From Schizochytrium sp. CCTCC M209059 (lineage: Eukaryota > Sar > Bigyra > Thraustochytrida > Thraustochytriidae), in assembly GCA_000818945.1 (NCBI GenBank), contig KN805395.1, positions 374,138 through 438,137 of the forward strand: a stretch of 64,000 nucleotides of DNA, written 5' to 3'. Shown in pieces: positions 38,813-48,618 of this stretch. Position 1 is the first letter of the stretch; each line of letters starts with the position of its first letter. Below the pieces are notes generated by a model. It was not told the origin of the DNA. It did not search any database and saw only the letters and a list, made by a program, of their open reading frames with translations. A program made the translations under genes and the position numbers.

Positions 38813-40324
38813 ATGCTGGGCGCGCGGGCGACGAGGTTCGCGGCGCAGGCGGCGGCCGCGGCGGCATGGAGGCGCAGCGATGCCGGCGTCGCGCGGCGCG
38901 GCCTGAGCCTGGACCGCGAGGCGCAGGCCAAGGCGAGCGCGGCGGCCAAGGGCGCGGCGGAGAACAACGCGACGGGCGCCGCCGGAGGCGCCGCGCCGCC
39001 GCAGCCGCCGCCGCAGCAGCAGCCGCAGAGCCAAGCAGGCGGCCCGGGCCGCGTCGATGACCCGAAGAAGAAGATCATGGAGGCCGCCATGGCGCACGTG
39101 AACCGTCGAGGGTGGACCTCGGACGCGCTCGCCGCGGGCGCCGCCGACGCGGGGTTCCCGCCCGTCACGCACGGACTCTTTGAGCGCGGCCCCGCCGAGC
39201 TCGCCGAGTACTGGATGGACCAGGGCAATGAGCGGCTCGAGTCGTTCCTGCAGGAGAACAAGAGCAGTCTCCGCGGTGAGGATCTCGTGGTCGCGGCGCT
39301 CATGAACCGCCTCGAGCACACCGTTCCGTACATGCGCAGCTGGCCGCAGGCCATGGCCCTGGGTCTGCACCCGGACAATGTCCCGACGACGTTGCAAAAG
39401 CTGCAAAAGATTCCGGATATGATTTGCCGCGCCGCCGACGAAAGTGAGGGCTCGCGCGAATGGGAGATGCGTAGCGGTGCCGTGGGGTCCGTCTTTGCGG
39501 CCTCGGAGCTCTACATGCTCACGGACTACTCGGAAGGCTACGCTGATACGCGCAAATTTGTGCGCGACCGCGTGCAGAATGCGCTCACGCTGCAAAACAG
39601 GGTGGGGCCCTCTGCCGAGACGCTTAATGCCGTCGTGGGGGGGCTCGGCTCGCTTGTCATGTCCGCGGCGAGCTTCGTCGCTCCCGTCGTTCCCTCGGCC
39701 ACGACGCTGCGGTCTGCACCCAAGCCGCCCAACCCTGACGAGATGCTGACGCAGCTGCGCAAGGGCTTTTCTCAGGCTGGCGTCACGGCGCAGGATATTG
39801 CGCGGTCTCCGAATCCAGCATTGCACATGCTCACCAAGCTCCGTGCCTCGGCGAACCAGATGTCGCCTCAAAATATGGCAGAGGCCGCGGCCAACGCAGC
39901 TTCTTCGGCAACATCGACCGCGGAGAGCTCGTCTTCGGCGGCGGCGGCGGCGGCGTCGGACCCGAGCAAGGTTGTCACCTACCCCGTAGACTCGGCGCCC
40001 CCGAAGAACGCGCCGACGCAGGAGCAAAAGGAGACGCCCTCGACCAAGCAGAGCGACTACGATCCTAGCGACCTGGCCGACTTGCAGACCGTCGACGGGC
40101 CTTCTCCATTGGCGCCTGTTCAACTTCCTTCGCAGATGTCGCTCTTTGGCTTGTTGTCGATGTCCGGCAAGGAAGCTGCCGATTTGGTGCAAAAGAGTAA
40201 CCCAGACTTTACCGTGCTCGTCACGAATGTGAATGACGATTCCGCGGAGCCACGCCAGGAGGAAAAGCTCGTGCGTCTCCTTGTCAACGACCAAGACATT
40301 GTCGTGGACGTCTTGCGCTCCTGA
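38813..40324 (+). CDS. COQ9: Ubiquinone biosynthesis protein COQ9 with long C-terminal extension
   Basis: 503 aa, one exon, start at the first ATG (MLGARATRFAAQ). The reading frame upstream is microsatellite. The first ~70 residues are Arg/Ala/Gln/Pro rich, consistent with a mitochondrial presequence. The COQ9 domain is at ~84-265: KKIMEAAMAHVNRRGWTSDA, HGLFERGPAELAEYWMDQGN, ALMNRLEHTVPYMRSWPQAM, MALGLHPDNVPTTLQKLQKI and FAASELYMLTDYS. COQ9 is a lipid-binding TetR-fold protein that presents the quinone precursor to COQ7 in the CoQ synthome. Unlike the ~300-aa family norm, there are ~240 more residues after the domain: an Ala/Ser-rich linker and a final stretch (LFGLLSMSGKEAADLVQKSN to VLRS) that looks folded but is unknown to me. 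Confidence 0.88.
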   Translation: MLGARATRFAAQAAAAAAWRRSDAGVARRGLSLDREAQAKASAAAKGAAENNATGAAGGAAPPQPPPQQQPQSQAGGPGRVDDPKKKIMEAAMAHVNRRGWTSDALAAGAADAGFPPVTHGLFERGPAELAEYWMDQGNERLESFLQENKSSLRGEDLVVAALMNRLEHTVPYMRSWPQAMALGLHPDNVPTTLQKLQKIPDMICRAADESEGSREWEMRSGAVGSVFAASELYMLTDYSEGYADTRKFVRDRVQNALTLQNRVGPSAETLNAVVGGLGSLVMSAASFVAPVVPSATTLRSAPKPPNPDEMLTQLRKGFSQAGVTAQDIARSPNPALHMLTKLRASANQMSPQNMAEAAANAASSATSTAESSSSAAAAAASDPSKVVTYPVDSAPPKNAPTQEQKETPSTKQSDYDPSDLADLQTVDGPSPLAPVQLPSQMSLFGLLSMSGKEAADLVQKSNPDFTVLVTNVNDDSAEPRQEEKLVRLLVNDQDIVVDVLRS

Positions 40325-41930
40325 TCACTTCACACCCTTCACCTTTGCAACCATCTCTCGCGCGTTTTGCAGAGACGACAATGAAAGCACGCGCAAGAGC
40401 GAATGTGGATGCGTGAAAGGTGAATCGAAGGCACCTGAGCCGCATCCAGCCACAGGCAGCTAGCGATCCAGGCCCGGCCTGGCCAAGCCAGGCTAGGCCC
40501 GGCCAGGCCCGGGCCGGCAGTAAGAGATCAGGCTATCATTCGGCCAGGCATCTCTGGCTGCGCAGTGCGGGCTTGATTCCAGGCTTGCGCGCCTACGATC
40601 TCTCACGGAGAAAGAACTTGATCACGGACGCGAGAGGCTTCCTGCGTCCATTCTCACATTTAGCATCACGTCCGTCGCGTATGCACGGCACGCGATCCAT
40701 GTGGCTGGCTGTTTGGTTTGGCTGGTTTTCACACTTCGCACGCACTCCTAAACCCAACCTAAACCAATAGAAAAAAATAAAAACAAAACGGAAAAGAAAA
40801 TAAAAGTTCACGGCGCGCTGCAGTTATAGTTAGTTAGTAGTTGCCTGGAGTGCAGTGTATTCTTATCACCAGCCAGTAGTAATGCGGCCAAGCGAGCGAC
40901 TTTGAGCTCCCGCTCGGTCGGTCGGTCGTCGCTTGATTGAGAGACTTGACTGTGAGGCGACGCGAGATGGAAGCTTGGGGAAGACGAGTGGCCATGGTGG
41001 CGGCCAACCGAGATCGACGCCCGGCCCGCCACTGACCCGGTCGCGGCCGCGCCTTCGCGACATCGCCACGCAAGAGGGAAGGAGGGAGGGAGGGAGGGAG
41101 CGAAGACGGGTTCCTCGCGCGAAGGAACGGAATCGTCCGCTAGCCAACCACCAGTGGCCGCCGCTGGCCGGCCTTGGTAGCTAACGCGCAAACAAACGTA
41201 GTGGACCTATATTACTTGCCAGTTGCCTCAATTGGTAGAATACCGTGAAGCACAGTGTTTCTAGTCCCAACCACGTCAATCAATCTCACGGCGCGTGCAG
41301 CCCCACACGCCCGCAGTGGGCAGGCAGTACATTTAAATTTAGTACAATGCCGGCCCTTGGCCCGCGCATTCTTTCCCGCCTTCGTGGTGGAGCTGTGATC
41401 GGTCGCCTCGACGTACGCGGGCCGCGCGTAGCCCGTCGATACAGGGCCGTGCGTCCCTGTCGCGGTCGGAGGTATGCGGGCAGCCGGGCGCGACGCGCCG
41501 AAGATGGCTCCCGCGCAAATCTTAGCGGGTCACGGCCCAGAGCGGCGGGCCGCGCGGCGATGTGCGGCATTCGTGCGGGTCCCACATGTCCCCGCATTGG
41601 GTTTGTGCGGCCAAGAATAGGGCGAGGTCTACTCAATAGGGAGGGGATGTGGGGGTGCGTGTCGCCCATCTCGCGGTCCGGTCCAGGCTGAGCACGCACT
41701 TGCCGGCCAGGACCCTTTGGCGCATGCACAGTGGCAGAAAAGCACGCTTGGTCTGGCAAGGAGCGAGGGCGCAAGCAAGCAAGCAAGCCCAGGGCCAAGC
41801 AAACTTGTATCGCGTGCCGCTCCGCTGCCGGAGAGAGCTCTGCGTGCGTGCGTGCGTACGTGCGTGCGTGTCTGCTCTGGTCTGCAACGAGCGCACGCCG
41901 GCTTGGTGATCAACGGAGAGGGACGGGACG
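40325..41930. other. 1.6-kb intergenic region
   Basis: No gene recognised. Contains CCTGGCC/GGCCAGG palindromic clusters (about 40470-40515; one arm pair is GCCTGGC-CAA-GCCAGGC), a GGGAG run (about 41078-41100), GC-rich DNA, and a GTGC run (about 41841-41870) about 60 bp before the next start codon. Confidence 0.5.
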
Positions 41931-43118
41931 ATGAAGCTGATGCAAGGCGCCCTTGCGACGGTCTTGGCCGTCGTGGTCTGTCTGGCGCGCGGAGAGGAGC
42001 TCGCGCTGATCCCGTGCACCACGGCGGGAGAGATGGAGACCTCGGCGATGCTCAAGCTTGGCGCGGATGGCGACAAGAAGCTTACATTCAACGGGGAACG
42101 CTGCCTCGACCCCAAGGAGAAATGTGAATCAGGACGATACGTGCGGTGCGTCGAGGAAGAGGACGACGGCGGCTACTATAATGCGCACTCTTACTTTACC
42201 ACGAAGACCAACTCGACGGGGGAGGAGGGAGAGGAAGACATTGAGGAGGAGGAAGTGACCACCGCGGACGGCCTCCTGGTGAACAAGGAGACCACAGCAC
42301 GCCTCTTTGGCACCTCGTGGTTTACCTCGCGCACGTACTACTACAAGCTGCCGTACGGCGTCGATGCCTCCGAATCATGCTCTGCAAACAACATCAAGTG
42401 CGTCTCGTTCTATCCCAACTTTGATGGTCTGGCCCTCGCTCAGGCAAGCTGCGACCTTCTCTTCTTCCTTTGCGAAGGTTATGGCATCTACGAGCCCCCT
42501 AACCAGAACCCTTTCTATTGCCTCAAGCGCAAGCTCGGCACGAGCAATTACAACGAGGTCAAAGAGTCGTCATATCCGGTCAAGCTGTTCAAGCGATACA
42601 CGAGGTCGACTCTTCCCCGTCTGTACGGCTTTCTGTCGTTTCCGCGTACCACCAAGCCCTCGTCCACTGTGGCTCTCCGCACCTTTAGCGAGTCTTCCGC
42701 CTACACGGAAGAGGACTGCGCGGCCATGTGCGAGTCCGACGACGAATGCAACGGCTACAGCCTCTACGAGGGCAACAGCAGCTGTGCTTCGCTCATGACA
42801 ATTTCTTCGACCGCAGGCGGCGTCGCTTCCACTGATGGTCAAATCTATTACCGCCAGTCCGGGGGCAGCGGTGACGAGCTCTCGGCATGCGAGCTTGACG
42901 AGTCTGCGTGTCCTTCGGCTGGTGTCTCTGGCACGGTCATTGGACTTTCTGTCGCGGGTACATGCGCTGTTCTCGCTGCTGCCTTTCTTCTTTATTACAA
43001 CCGTCGGCGCCTTCGCTCCAGCTCTCTTCAGTCTTCCGAAACGGACGCTGCAATCGCTGTTTCCGCAGCGCATGCTGAGGAAGCCGCTGACGTCCAGCGG
43101 GGCAAGGCCTATGTCTAA
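41931..43118 (+). CDS. Type I membrane protein with PAN/apple-like Cys motif
   Basis: 395 aa, one exon. Signal peptide ~1-21 (GALATVLAVVVCLARG). The ectodomain has many cysteines and an acidic run (EEGEEDIEEEEV, about 99-110). At ~260-300 a PAN/apple-like segment reads YTEEDCAAMCESDDECNGYS with a following GNSSCASL; such segments often bind glycans or proteins. One TM helix is at ~335-358 (VIGLSVAGTCAVLAAAFLLY), then RRRLR and a short cytoplasmic tail. N-glycosylation sequons are present (NSS, NST). I do not recognise the family; a cell-surface or endomembrane receptor-like role is inference. Its 3' end faces another type I membrane protein gene 478 bp away. Confidence 0.75.
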   Translation: MKLMQGALATVLAVVVCLARGEELALIPCTTAGEMETSAMLKLGADGDKKLTFNGERCLDPKEKCESGRYVRCVEEEDDGGYYNAHSYFTTKTNSTGEEGEEDIEEEEVTTADGLLVNKETTARLFGTSWFTSRTYYYKLPYGVDASESCSANNIKCVSFYPNFDGLALAQASCDLLFFLCEGYGIYEPPNQNPFYCLKRKLGTSNYNEVKESSYPVKLFKRYTRSTLPRLYGFLSFPRTTKPSSTVALRTFSESSAYTEEDCAAMCESDDECNGYSLYEGNSSCASLMTISSTAGGVASTDGQIYYRQSGGSGDELSACELDESACPSAGVSGTVIGLSVAGTCAVLAAAFLLYYNRRRLRSSSLQSSETDAAIAVSAAHAEEAADVQRGKAYV

Positions 43119-43596
43119 ACTTTTTAAACGTTCGCCTGCCCGCGTGAGCGCAAGGGAATTCATCATCTTTCTCGAAGGGAAGAAAGGAAAACTTGCATCG
43201 GCGGACAGTATCGCATAAACCGCTCCCTATTCCAAGCTGCGAATCAATCAACGCCTAGCCTCGAAAGGTGTAAGGGTCAGATCCTTTCTCGCTCTCTGTG
43301 ACAGCTTTTCATCCGTTTTCGCAACGCGCGCGAAACGATGAGCTTCTAGCATTACTGGTCCTGACGAGTCGCCCATGTTTTGATTGTCATTATCCATCCA
43401 TTACCCATCACCAATATCATCGTCATTTGTCAAAACAATTTTTTTTAATGGTTTGTCATTTGCAAAGAAAGAGAAAGGATCTGAAAGACCATGAGAGCCA
43501 TGCAGACGACCTTGACTGTCTCGTACAACCCTGAAAAAGGTTTGGTGCACACGTCCACCAGGTACACTCCCTTTGGCGATAATGTGACAGAGTAAC
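43119..43596. other. Convergent 3' region between two membrane-protein genes
   Basis: 478 bases of lower GC with a T run (about 43440-43447). No feature recognised. Confidence 0.5.
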
Positions 43597-45828
43597 TTAG
43601 ACAGCATTCGACGGGTCTTCCGGGAGTTTGTTGTTTTCGGTTGTCCGCCCAGCCACAGCGGGCTTCTTTGCAACACTCCGACGCACCCACATGAGGATAA
43701 CTCCCCCAATCACTGCGCACAGGATGCCAACAGTTACACCTACAATCCCTTTAGTACCAAGCCCTCCAGCATTGGACGCGGCAGCAGCGGTTCCTTGGAT
43801 GACGAACGAGGTGCTTGCACCCACGATCTGTAGCGATGAAGAGGCGTCACTTTCCACAAGCCGACGCCGAGCAACTTCTTCCGTAGTGCAATCGTCAATG
43901 GTGGCGACAATGCTGATCTGCAGTGTGGTGCTCACGCCATCAAACTCTCCGAAAACCCAGTTGCTGGGGGTGAAGGCAAAGACATCCGAGGCACGCGCAG
44001 GAATACGCTCGCACGCACTGTAACCCCGATTCGCCACGCCAAACGTGCCAATGTTGGCTTCGCAGTAGTCGTTCCATCGAGCCGTGCCCTCCTCGTAAAA
44101 GGGGCGGCATTCGCCGTCGACAGGTTCATACCGACAAAAATGCGCGTCGGTATAGTATGCGGTGGTAGGAATTGACATGAGGGCCAGCTTGTCCTCCACT
44201 GCAAAGGTGTGCGAGTACGTACCCTCCGCCATCGAAACCGTGACTGATTGGATCTTGAGCGTGACCCGCGCATCGTTGTCGAGGTTCTCAAAGGAAATGG
44301 CCACTGTCACTTCATCGTCCAAACTCGCGCCACTCACACTGAGCGAGGTAGGGAAGCTCGTGGTCACATCCTCTTGTTCAGCAGGCACGGAACACATGCT
44401 CCCAGCAAACTCTTGCGGCACAAGCAAAACATTGTCGAGGCTGGCCGTGTCGGTCGAATTGTCGGAGAATGTGTACGTTCCCTCCATGTTGAGGTAGCCG
44501 AGACGATCAAAAGTGCACACCGTGATGTTCTCGCCACCACGCTCTTCGATAGAGTTGGTCATGGGCAGGCATTCTTGCGTGCGATAGGTCTCGAGACAGG
44601 TGTAGGCACCGCCAATCGTCCCGAGCGTATTCGTACACGAGGACATGTTTGCATCGCGAACCAGTACTGTGCCATCAAGACGTGCGTCATCTTCGTGCAG
44701 GTCGCGCATATTGTCGGGAACGACCTCGGGTGAGTCGTAACGCACAACGATCTCCACTTGGCCCATTGGCGAGACGCGGCCATTGCAAGGAATGGTTGTG
44801 TACGAATTGGTGCTCATTTGGAGCTGCGAGACTGCAGCGCCATCACTGTTCGAGCTGCTGCTGTCCTCTCCAGAGACAGTGTTGGTGGTACGGACCACAT
44901 AGCTTGTGGTGCGCTGGTCGTCGGGAATGGCAGAGCCTTGAGCTTCGCAGCCGCTCGGGACGGTCATATCGATGCTTGCCTCCATGTTATAAACGACCTC
45001 GGATCCTTGTGTCGTCACTGACGAAGCGCATCGATCGAGGTCATCCTGCGTCGACTCGAGTACGTAGGTGTGCTGATCCACGCCGTAGGTGGTTCCTGCG
45101 ACGGTGCGAATGCAGCTTTCGCCAAGCGTGATGGTAATGAACGGTGGGTACGTGCACGCAGAGCCAGCGAAGGCGCTGCGCGTGAGATTGACCGCCGTCA
45201 AAAACTCATTTGCTTCGCTGCTGGCCATTGTGGAAAATGACGTCACCTCAAAAGGGGATGCCTCGAGCTCGTCGATGGTGATGATCTTGTTGGAGTCGTC
45301 CCGCTGCACGAGGATGCGAATGTCTTCGCCGACAACGTCGCCAAGGTCCTTGAGCATAAAGTACATGACGAGGGGAAGCTTGGACGTGTATTCGGACGTT
45401 GTGCTGAAGATTCCGTTCCAGTTGACGACACAGGTCGTTCCATCCGCCGAGGTTTCCATGCCGATGGCAATGCGCCAATCGTTCAGGTCTGAAAGAACCA
45501 CCATAGATTCTTCGCAGCTCATATTGGCAGAGGCGCCGAGAGGATAAACATAGTAGTGTGTGAGCTTGCTTGGGATGCTCTGCGCAAGCACGAGGTCAAA
45601 TGACGATCCTTGAATATCGGTCTCCTCCTCGGGGCCAAGCTCTGTGTACGTGAAAAAGCTCGATGTGCGAAGATCAATTGGGGTGATATCGCAGCAGGAA
45701 ACGCAGTCGCACAGGTCCAGTGCATAGATGGCTTCTTCCGTAGAGTTGTCTTGGCCGTGGACTGCGGTCCCTAGAATCGCGACAGTCGCGACCGCCAGAG
45801 TGGCAATCGTACGCAAGGTCATCGTCAT
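43597..45828 (-). CDS. Type I membrane protein with large Cys-rich ectodomain, unknown family
   Basis: 743 aa, one exon. Signal peptide ~1-25 (TIATLAVATVAILGTAVHG). The ectodomain is ~665 residues, Ser/Thr rich with about 25 cysteines and several N-glycosylation sequons (DNSTEE, ANMSCE, DNSTDT). It begins with LDLCDCVSCCDITPIDLRTS and shows repeated beta-strand-like stretches (VEIVVRYDSP, VTVAISFENL, RVTLKIQSVTVS), suggesting Ig- or jelly-roll-like modules. One TM helix is at ~694-716 (IVGVTVGILCAVIGGVILMW), then RRSVAKK and a 25-residue tail. I looked for HAP2/GCS1, integrin and cadherin signatures and saw none convincing. Function unknown; probably cell surface. Confidence 0.75.
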   Translation of the reverse strand: MTMTLRTIATLAVATVAILGTAVHGQDNSTEEAIYALDLCDCVSCCDITPIDLRTSSFFTYTELGPEEETDIQGSSFDLVLAQSIPSKLTHYYVYPLGASANMSCEESMVVLSDLNDWRIAIGMETSADGTTCVVNWNGIFSTTSEYTSKLPLVMYFMLKDLGDVVGEDIRILVQRDDSNKIITIDELEASPFEVTSFSTMASSEANEFLTAVNLTRSAFAGSACTYPPFITITLGESCIRTVAGTTYGVDQHTYVLESTQDDLDRCASSVTTQGSEVVYNMEASIDMTVPSGCEAQGSAIPDDQRTTSYVVRTTNTVSGEDSSSSNSDGAAVSQLQMSTNSYTTIPCNGRVSPMGQVEIVVRYDSPEVVPDNMRDLHEDDARLDGTVLVRDANMSSCTNTLGTIGGAYTCLETYRTQECLPMTNSIEERGGENITVCTFDRLGYLNMEGTYTFSDNSTDTASLDNVLLVPQEFAGSMCSVPAEQEDVTTSFPTSLSVSGASLDDEVTVAISFENLDNDARVTLKIQSVTVSMAEGTYSHTFAVEDKLALMSIPTTAYYTDAHFCRYEPVDGECRPFYEEGTARWNDYCEANIGTFGVANRGYSACERIPARASDVFAFTPSNWVFGEFDGVSTTLQISIVATIDDCTTEEVARRRLVESDASSSLQIVGASTSFVIQGTAAAASNAGGLGTKGIVGVTVGILCAVIGGVILMWVRRSVAKKPAVAGRTTENNKLPEDPSNAV

Positions 45829-46835
45829 GATGTTAATCAGCTGGGGTCTTCTTTTTTCTTTTTGGATTTTGACGTTTGGGGTTTACTAAACTCTGGTTTG
45901 CTGTTGTGCTCATCAGAGCGTCCCGCACGCGGATGGGTCTAGCACGGCTGGTCATGATGCTTCCCGGGCGACCCCTTGGCACGTCCCCATCGACCCGCCC
46001 GAGCTCGGCGAGCTTGAAGAGCTGGGCTCGCCAGGCTTGCTGAGGCTATAGTTTACTTTAGCTGATGGACTAGCAGGGGCGAAACGTTGCCCACAGTTAC
46101 ACGAATGCCATTGACCATACATGAGCGTTTCCTTGTTTCGTGACCGGCGAGCAAGCGAGTGCGAGTGCGAGTGCGAGTGCGAGTGCAAACGAATGAGAGA
46201 GGGCGGTCGTTTGAAGACTGGCTACCCATCTTCGTTTTTGCGCGCTGGGGCGAGGTGCAATTTGTCACGCCCGATCTCGCGGGCCGCACCGAGATGCTCG
46301 ATAAACGGTACTGCAGTGTCGCAGCAGAGAGAGTGTAACGAGCAGAGAACAAGAAAGAAAAGAGAAAGGGTGCGACAATCGGCGTAATGGCTAGGCCCAA
46401 GCCGTACTACTCGATGAGAGATGCGATGATGGCGGCCACGCTAGGCCCGTGGTCTGGCTGGGCCCGTGGTCTGCGCCTGTGGTCTGGGAGAAAATACATT
46501 TAACGTTCGGGGACTGGCTACGATACTGGTTCTGTTTCGCATTGCTCGTTTGGAAACCGGCTCGCCTACTGACGTGTCGCATCGTTTTGGGCTGCTCTGG
46601 GAAAAGATTGCTGGTCCTCGAGTGGGAGAGTAGCAGGGTCGAGCTCGACTCGTCCGATGAAAATCGACTGGCTTCGCTCAGCTTGACGCGGAGATGGGTC
46701 TAGAATCTGGCTTGAGCTGGTTCGAAGAAGCAAGCGTTGACTTGCCGCAGCTTGGCAGTGGATTTGCAAGAGCCGGGCAACCGGGGTCTCGCGGGGAAAC
46801 AAAGTTCACCGATCTGTCTGCCATCCTATGGCCCC
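45829..46835. other. 1-kb intergenic region
   Basis: No gene recognised. Contains a GAGTGC run (about 46157-46184), three copies of a GTGGTCTG-type unit (about 46447-46490) and AAGAAGAAG just downstream of the NUDCD3 stop. Confidence 0.5.
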
Positions 46836-47947
46836 TTAGGAAGAAGAAGAAAAAGGACTTCCCGGAAGCTGGCTTGCATCCTGAAGGATTTGGTCTTTGA
46901 CGAGTTCGTCGCTGGTTGGGAGACCTTGTGACTTTTGCCTTTGATCGAACATGACTTTGCGAATTGTGGCTTGGGTGGCCTCGTCATATTCTTCTATACG
47001 ACGTGTAGAGTCGACTTGGGTTGTGTCGATCTCGGGCTCGCCCTGAAGAATTGCATCCCACCACGTCTCGCGAGATTTCGCAAGGGAAATGATCAGGGTA
47101 GAAGATGTCGCGTCTTTGTTGCGCTCAATTGACCAGAAGCTCTCGTCCGTTCTGGCACGCTCGGGCGAAGGGAAGTCGCCCTCGAGAAACACCTTGTTCA
47201 TGTCCTTGCGCGCAACGTAGAGACCTTTTTGCGTAATTTTGCACTCGATTTGCTTGGACGTGACATTTGCTGCAATATCGAGATAGATGGTGAGCTCTTC
47301 AAGGTTTTGTGTCCAGTAATAGCGATCAGTGACGCCTCCGTTTCCAGCAAGAGGGATTTGCTTGCCATCCTCTGATACACGCAATTTGCTTGCGAGTTGG
47401 TCAATTTCTTTCTGGCTTGAAGGCGGTGGCGAAGACGACGACGACGGCAATGACGGAGGAGGAGGAGAAGGAGGGGAAGATGGCTGTGATGGCGCTGGCG
47501 CTGGTACAGAGGTCTTCGCGCTCGGTGCTGCTGTCGAAGCTGGCGTGGGTTTCGATGAAGTTCGGGCAGCGACGGGCGCGGTCTCCTTTGCACGATGCGA
47601 CGAGGTTGCTTTTGAGTTTGAAGAAGTTTCTTGGTATAGCGTCCCATCAAGATTCTTGTAAGGGAGCGAGCAGAAGGCGTTGACAACCTAATGATAGCAC
47701 AAGGAGAGCGTCAGTATTCTCTCGCGCTGCTGAGGTTCTCGAAAGACACCGCTGAGCAACGTACCATAGTTTTGGCAACGCCTTCGCGAAAGCCCATCTG
47801 TGCCTGTTCCATATCATGGGGAATGAGACAGTAAAAGTCTGTACGACGGTGCAAGAAGCTAAAGAACGCCTTGAGCAGCGGCTCGACGCCGCCGGCGCGC
47901 TGTGCTGCACTCATGAAGGCCGCGTCCATGGCGGCATCCTCGGGCAT
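46836..47947 (-). CDS. NUDCD3: NudC domain-containing protein 3-like
   Basis: On the minus strand: exon 1 47947-47765, intron 47764-47688 (77 nt, GTACGT...ATTAG), exon 2 47687-46836; 344 aa (human NUDCD3 is ~360). Exon 1 carries the NUDC N-terminal motif GGVEPLLKAFFSFLHRRTDF (19-38), and splicing yields REGVAKTMVVNAF, as expected for the family. A Ser/Pro/Ala linker (about 80-150) leads to a CS/p23-like domain at ~183-275: YYWTQNLEELTIYLDIAANV, ITQKGLYVARK, EGDFPSPERARTDESFWSIE and ISLAKSRETWWDAIL. The C-terminal helix contains VMFDQRQKSQGLPTSDEL. NudC proteins are HSP90 co-chaperones; NUDCD3 stabilises the dynein intermediate chain. Start chosen at MPEDAAMDAA, the first ATG in frame. Confidence 0.9.
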
Positions 47948-48232
47948 CCTTTCTTTCTTTCCCTTGCGCCTCGTGCGCGCAGGTCTCACTCCCTTTTGCG
48001 CAAGTATTTTCTGCGCCGAGGCGCGCTGCTCGCGCTTCCCCTGACTCCTGCCGCGGTGCTCGGTTTCCCGGGCTGCTCTCGATCTCGCTCTGCGCCGTTG
48101 TTATTTATCCCTATCCCAACGACGGCGTCGCACAAGCCGGCCCTTGGAGGCAGCCACATGGCGTGCCTGACATCGATCGAATCCTACGACAGGAATCGGT
48201 TCGCCTCACTTCAACGCTCGCCGTCTCGCAGG

Positions 48233-48591
48233 GACCACGGAGGTCGAGACGGCCGTGGGCGGCTGGCTTCTCGTCTCGGACCGAGGATCTGTGCCAGGTT
48301 TGGAGATCCGAGCAAGTCTTGCTTTGCCTCCGCGCTGTGCGGTCCGATGCAGCAATAGTAGTAGGCCTCGCGTATACATACCACCATACAGTATCGCAAA
48401 AGCACATCTCGCACGGACCACGGAGGTCGAGACAGCCGTGGGCGGCTGGCTTCTCGTCTCGGACCGAGGATCTGGGCCGGGTTTGGAGAGCCGGGCAAGT
48501 CTCGCTTTGCCTCCGCACTGTGCGGTCATCGATGCAGCAATAGTAGATGGTCTCGTGTATACCACCATACAGTATTGCAAAAGCACATCTC
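48233..48591. repeat. Tandem duplication, two copies of a ~183-bp unit
   Basis: Copy 1 begins GACCACGGAGGTCGAGAC at 48233; copy 2 begins identically at 48416. Both run to AAAAGCACATCTC (48410 and 48591). The copies differ by scattered substitutions and small indels. Shared landmarks: CGTGGGCGGCTGGCTTCTCG, CTCGGACCGAGGATCTG, GATGCAGCAATAGTAG and ACCACCATACAGTAT. No known RNA gene recognised. Confidence 0.9.
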
Positions 48592-48592
48592 C

Positions 48593-48618
48593 GGCGCCTT
48601 CGCGCGAGAAAAGGCGCC
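48593..48618. other. Hairpin, GGCGCCTT / AAGGCGCC
   Basis: Perfect 8-bp arms separated by 10 nt (CGCGCGAGAA), immediately after the second copy of the 183-bp repeat. Could be a structured transcript end or chance in GC-rich DNA. Confidence 0.55.

Noticed and set aside
38321..40294. 657-codon ORF on the minus strand opposite COQ9
   Set aside because: It is the antisense shadow of COQ9; translation is Arg/His/Leu rich and has no domain, while the plus strand shows clear COQ9 motifs. Long antisense frames are expected in GC-rich coding DNA.
41221..41285. tRNA-like segment (TCAATTGGTAGAATACC)
   Set aside because: The A-box-like word is suggestive, but no matching B box (GGTTCRANYCC) or cloverleaf could be built.
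43597..45828. Idea that the 743-aa membrane protein is the gamete fusogen HAP2/GCS1
   Set aside because: Single TM, Cys-rich ectodomain and signal peptide fit loosely, but I could not find the HAP2 signature region.
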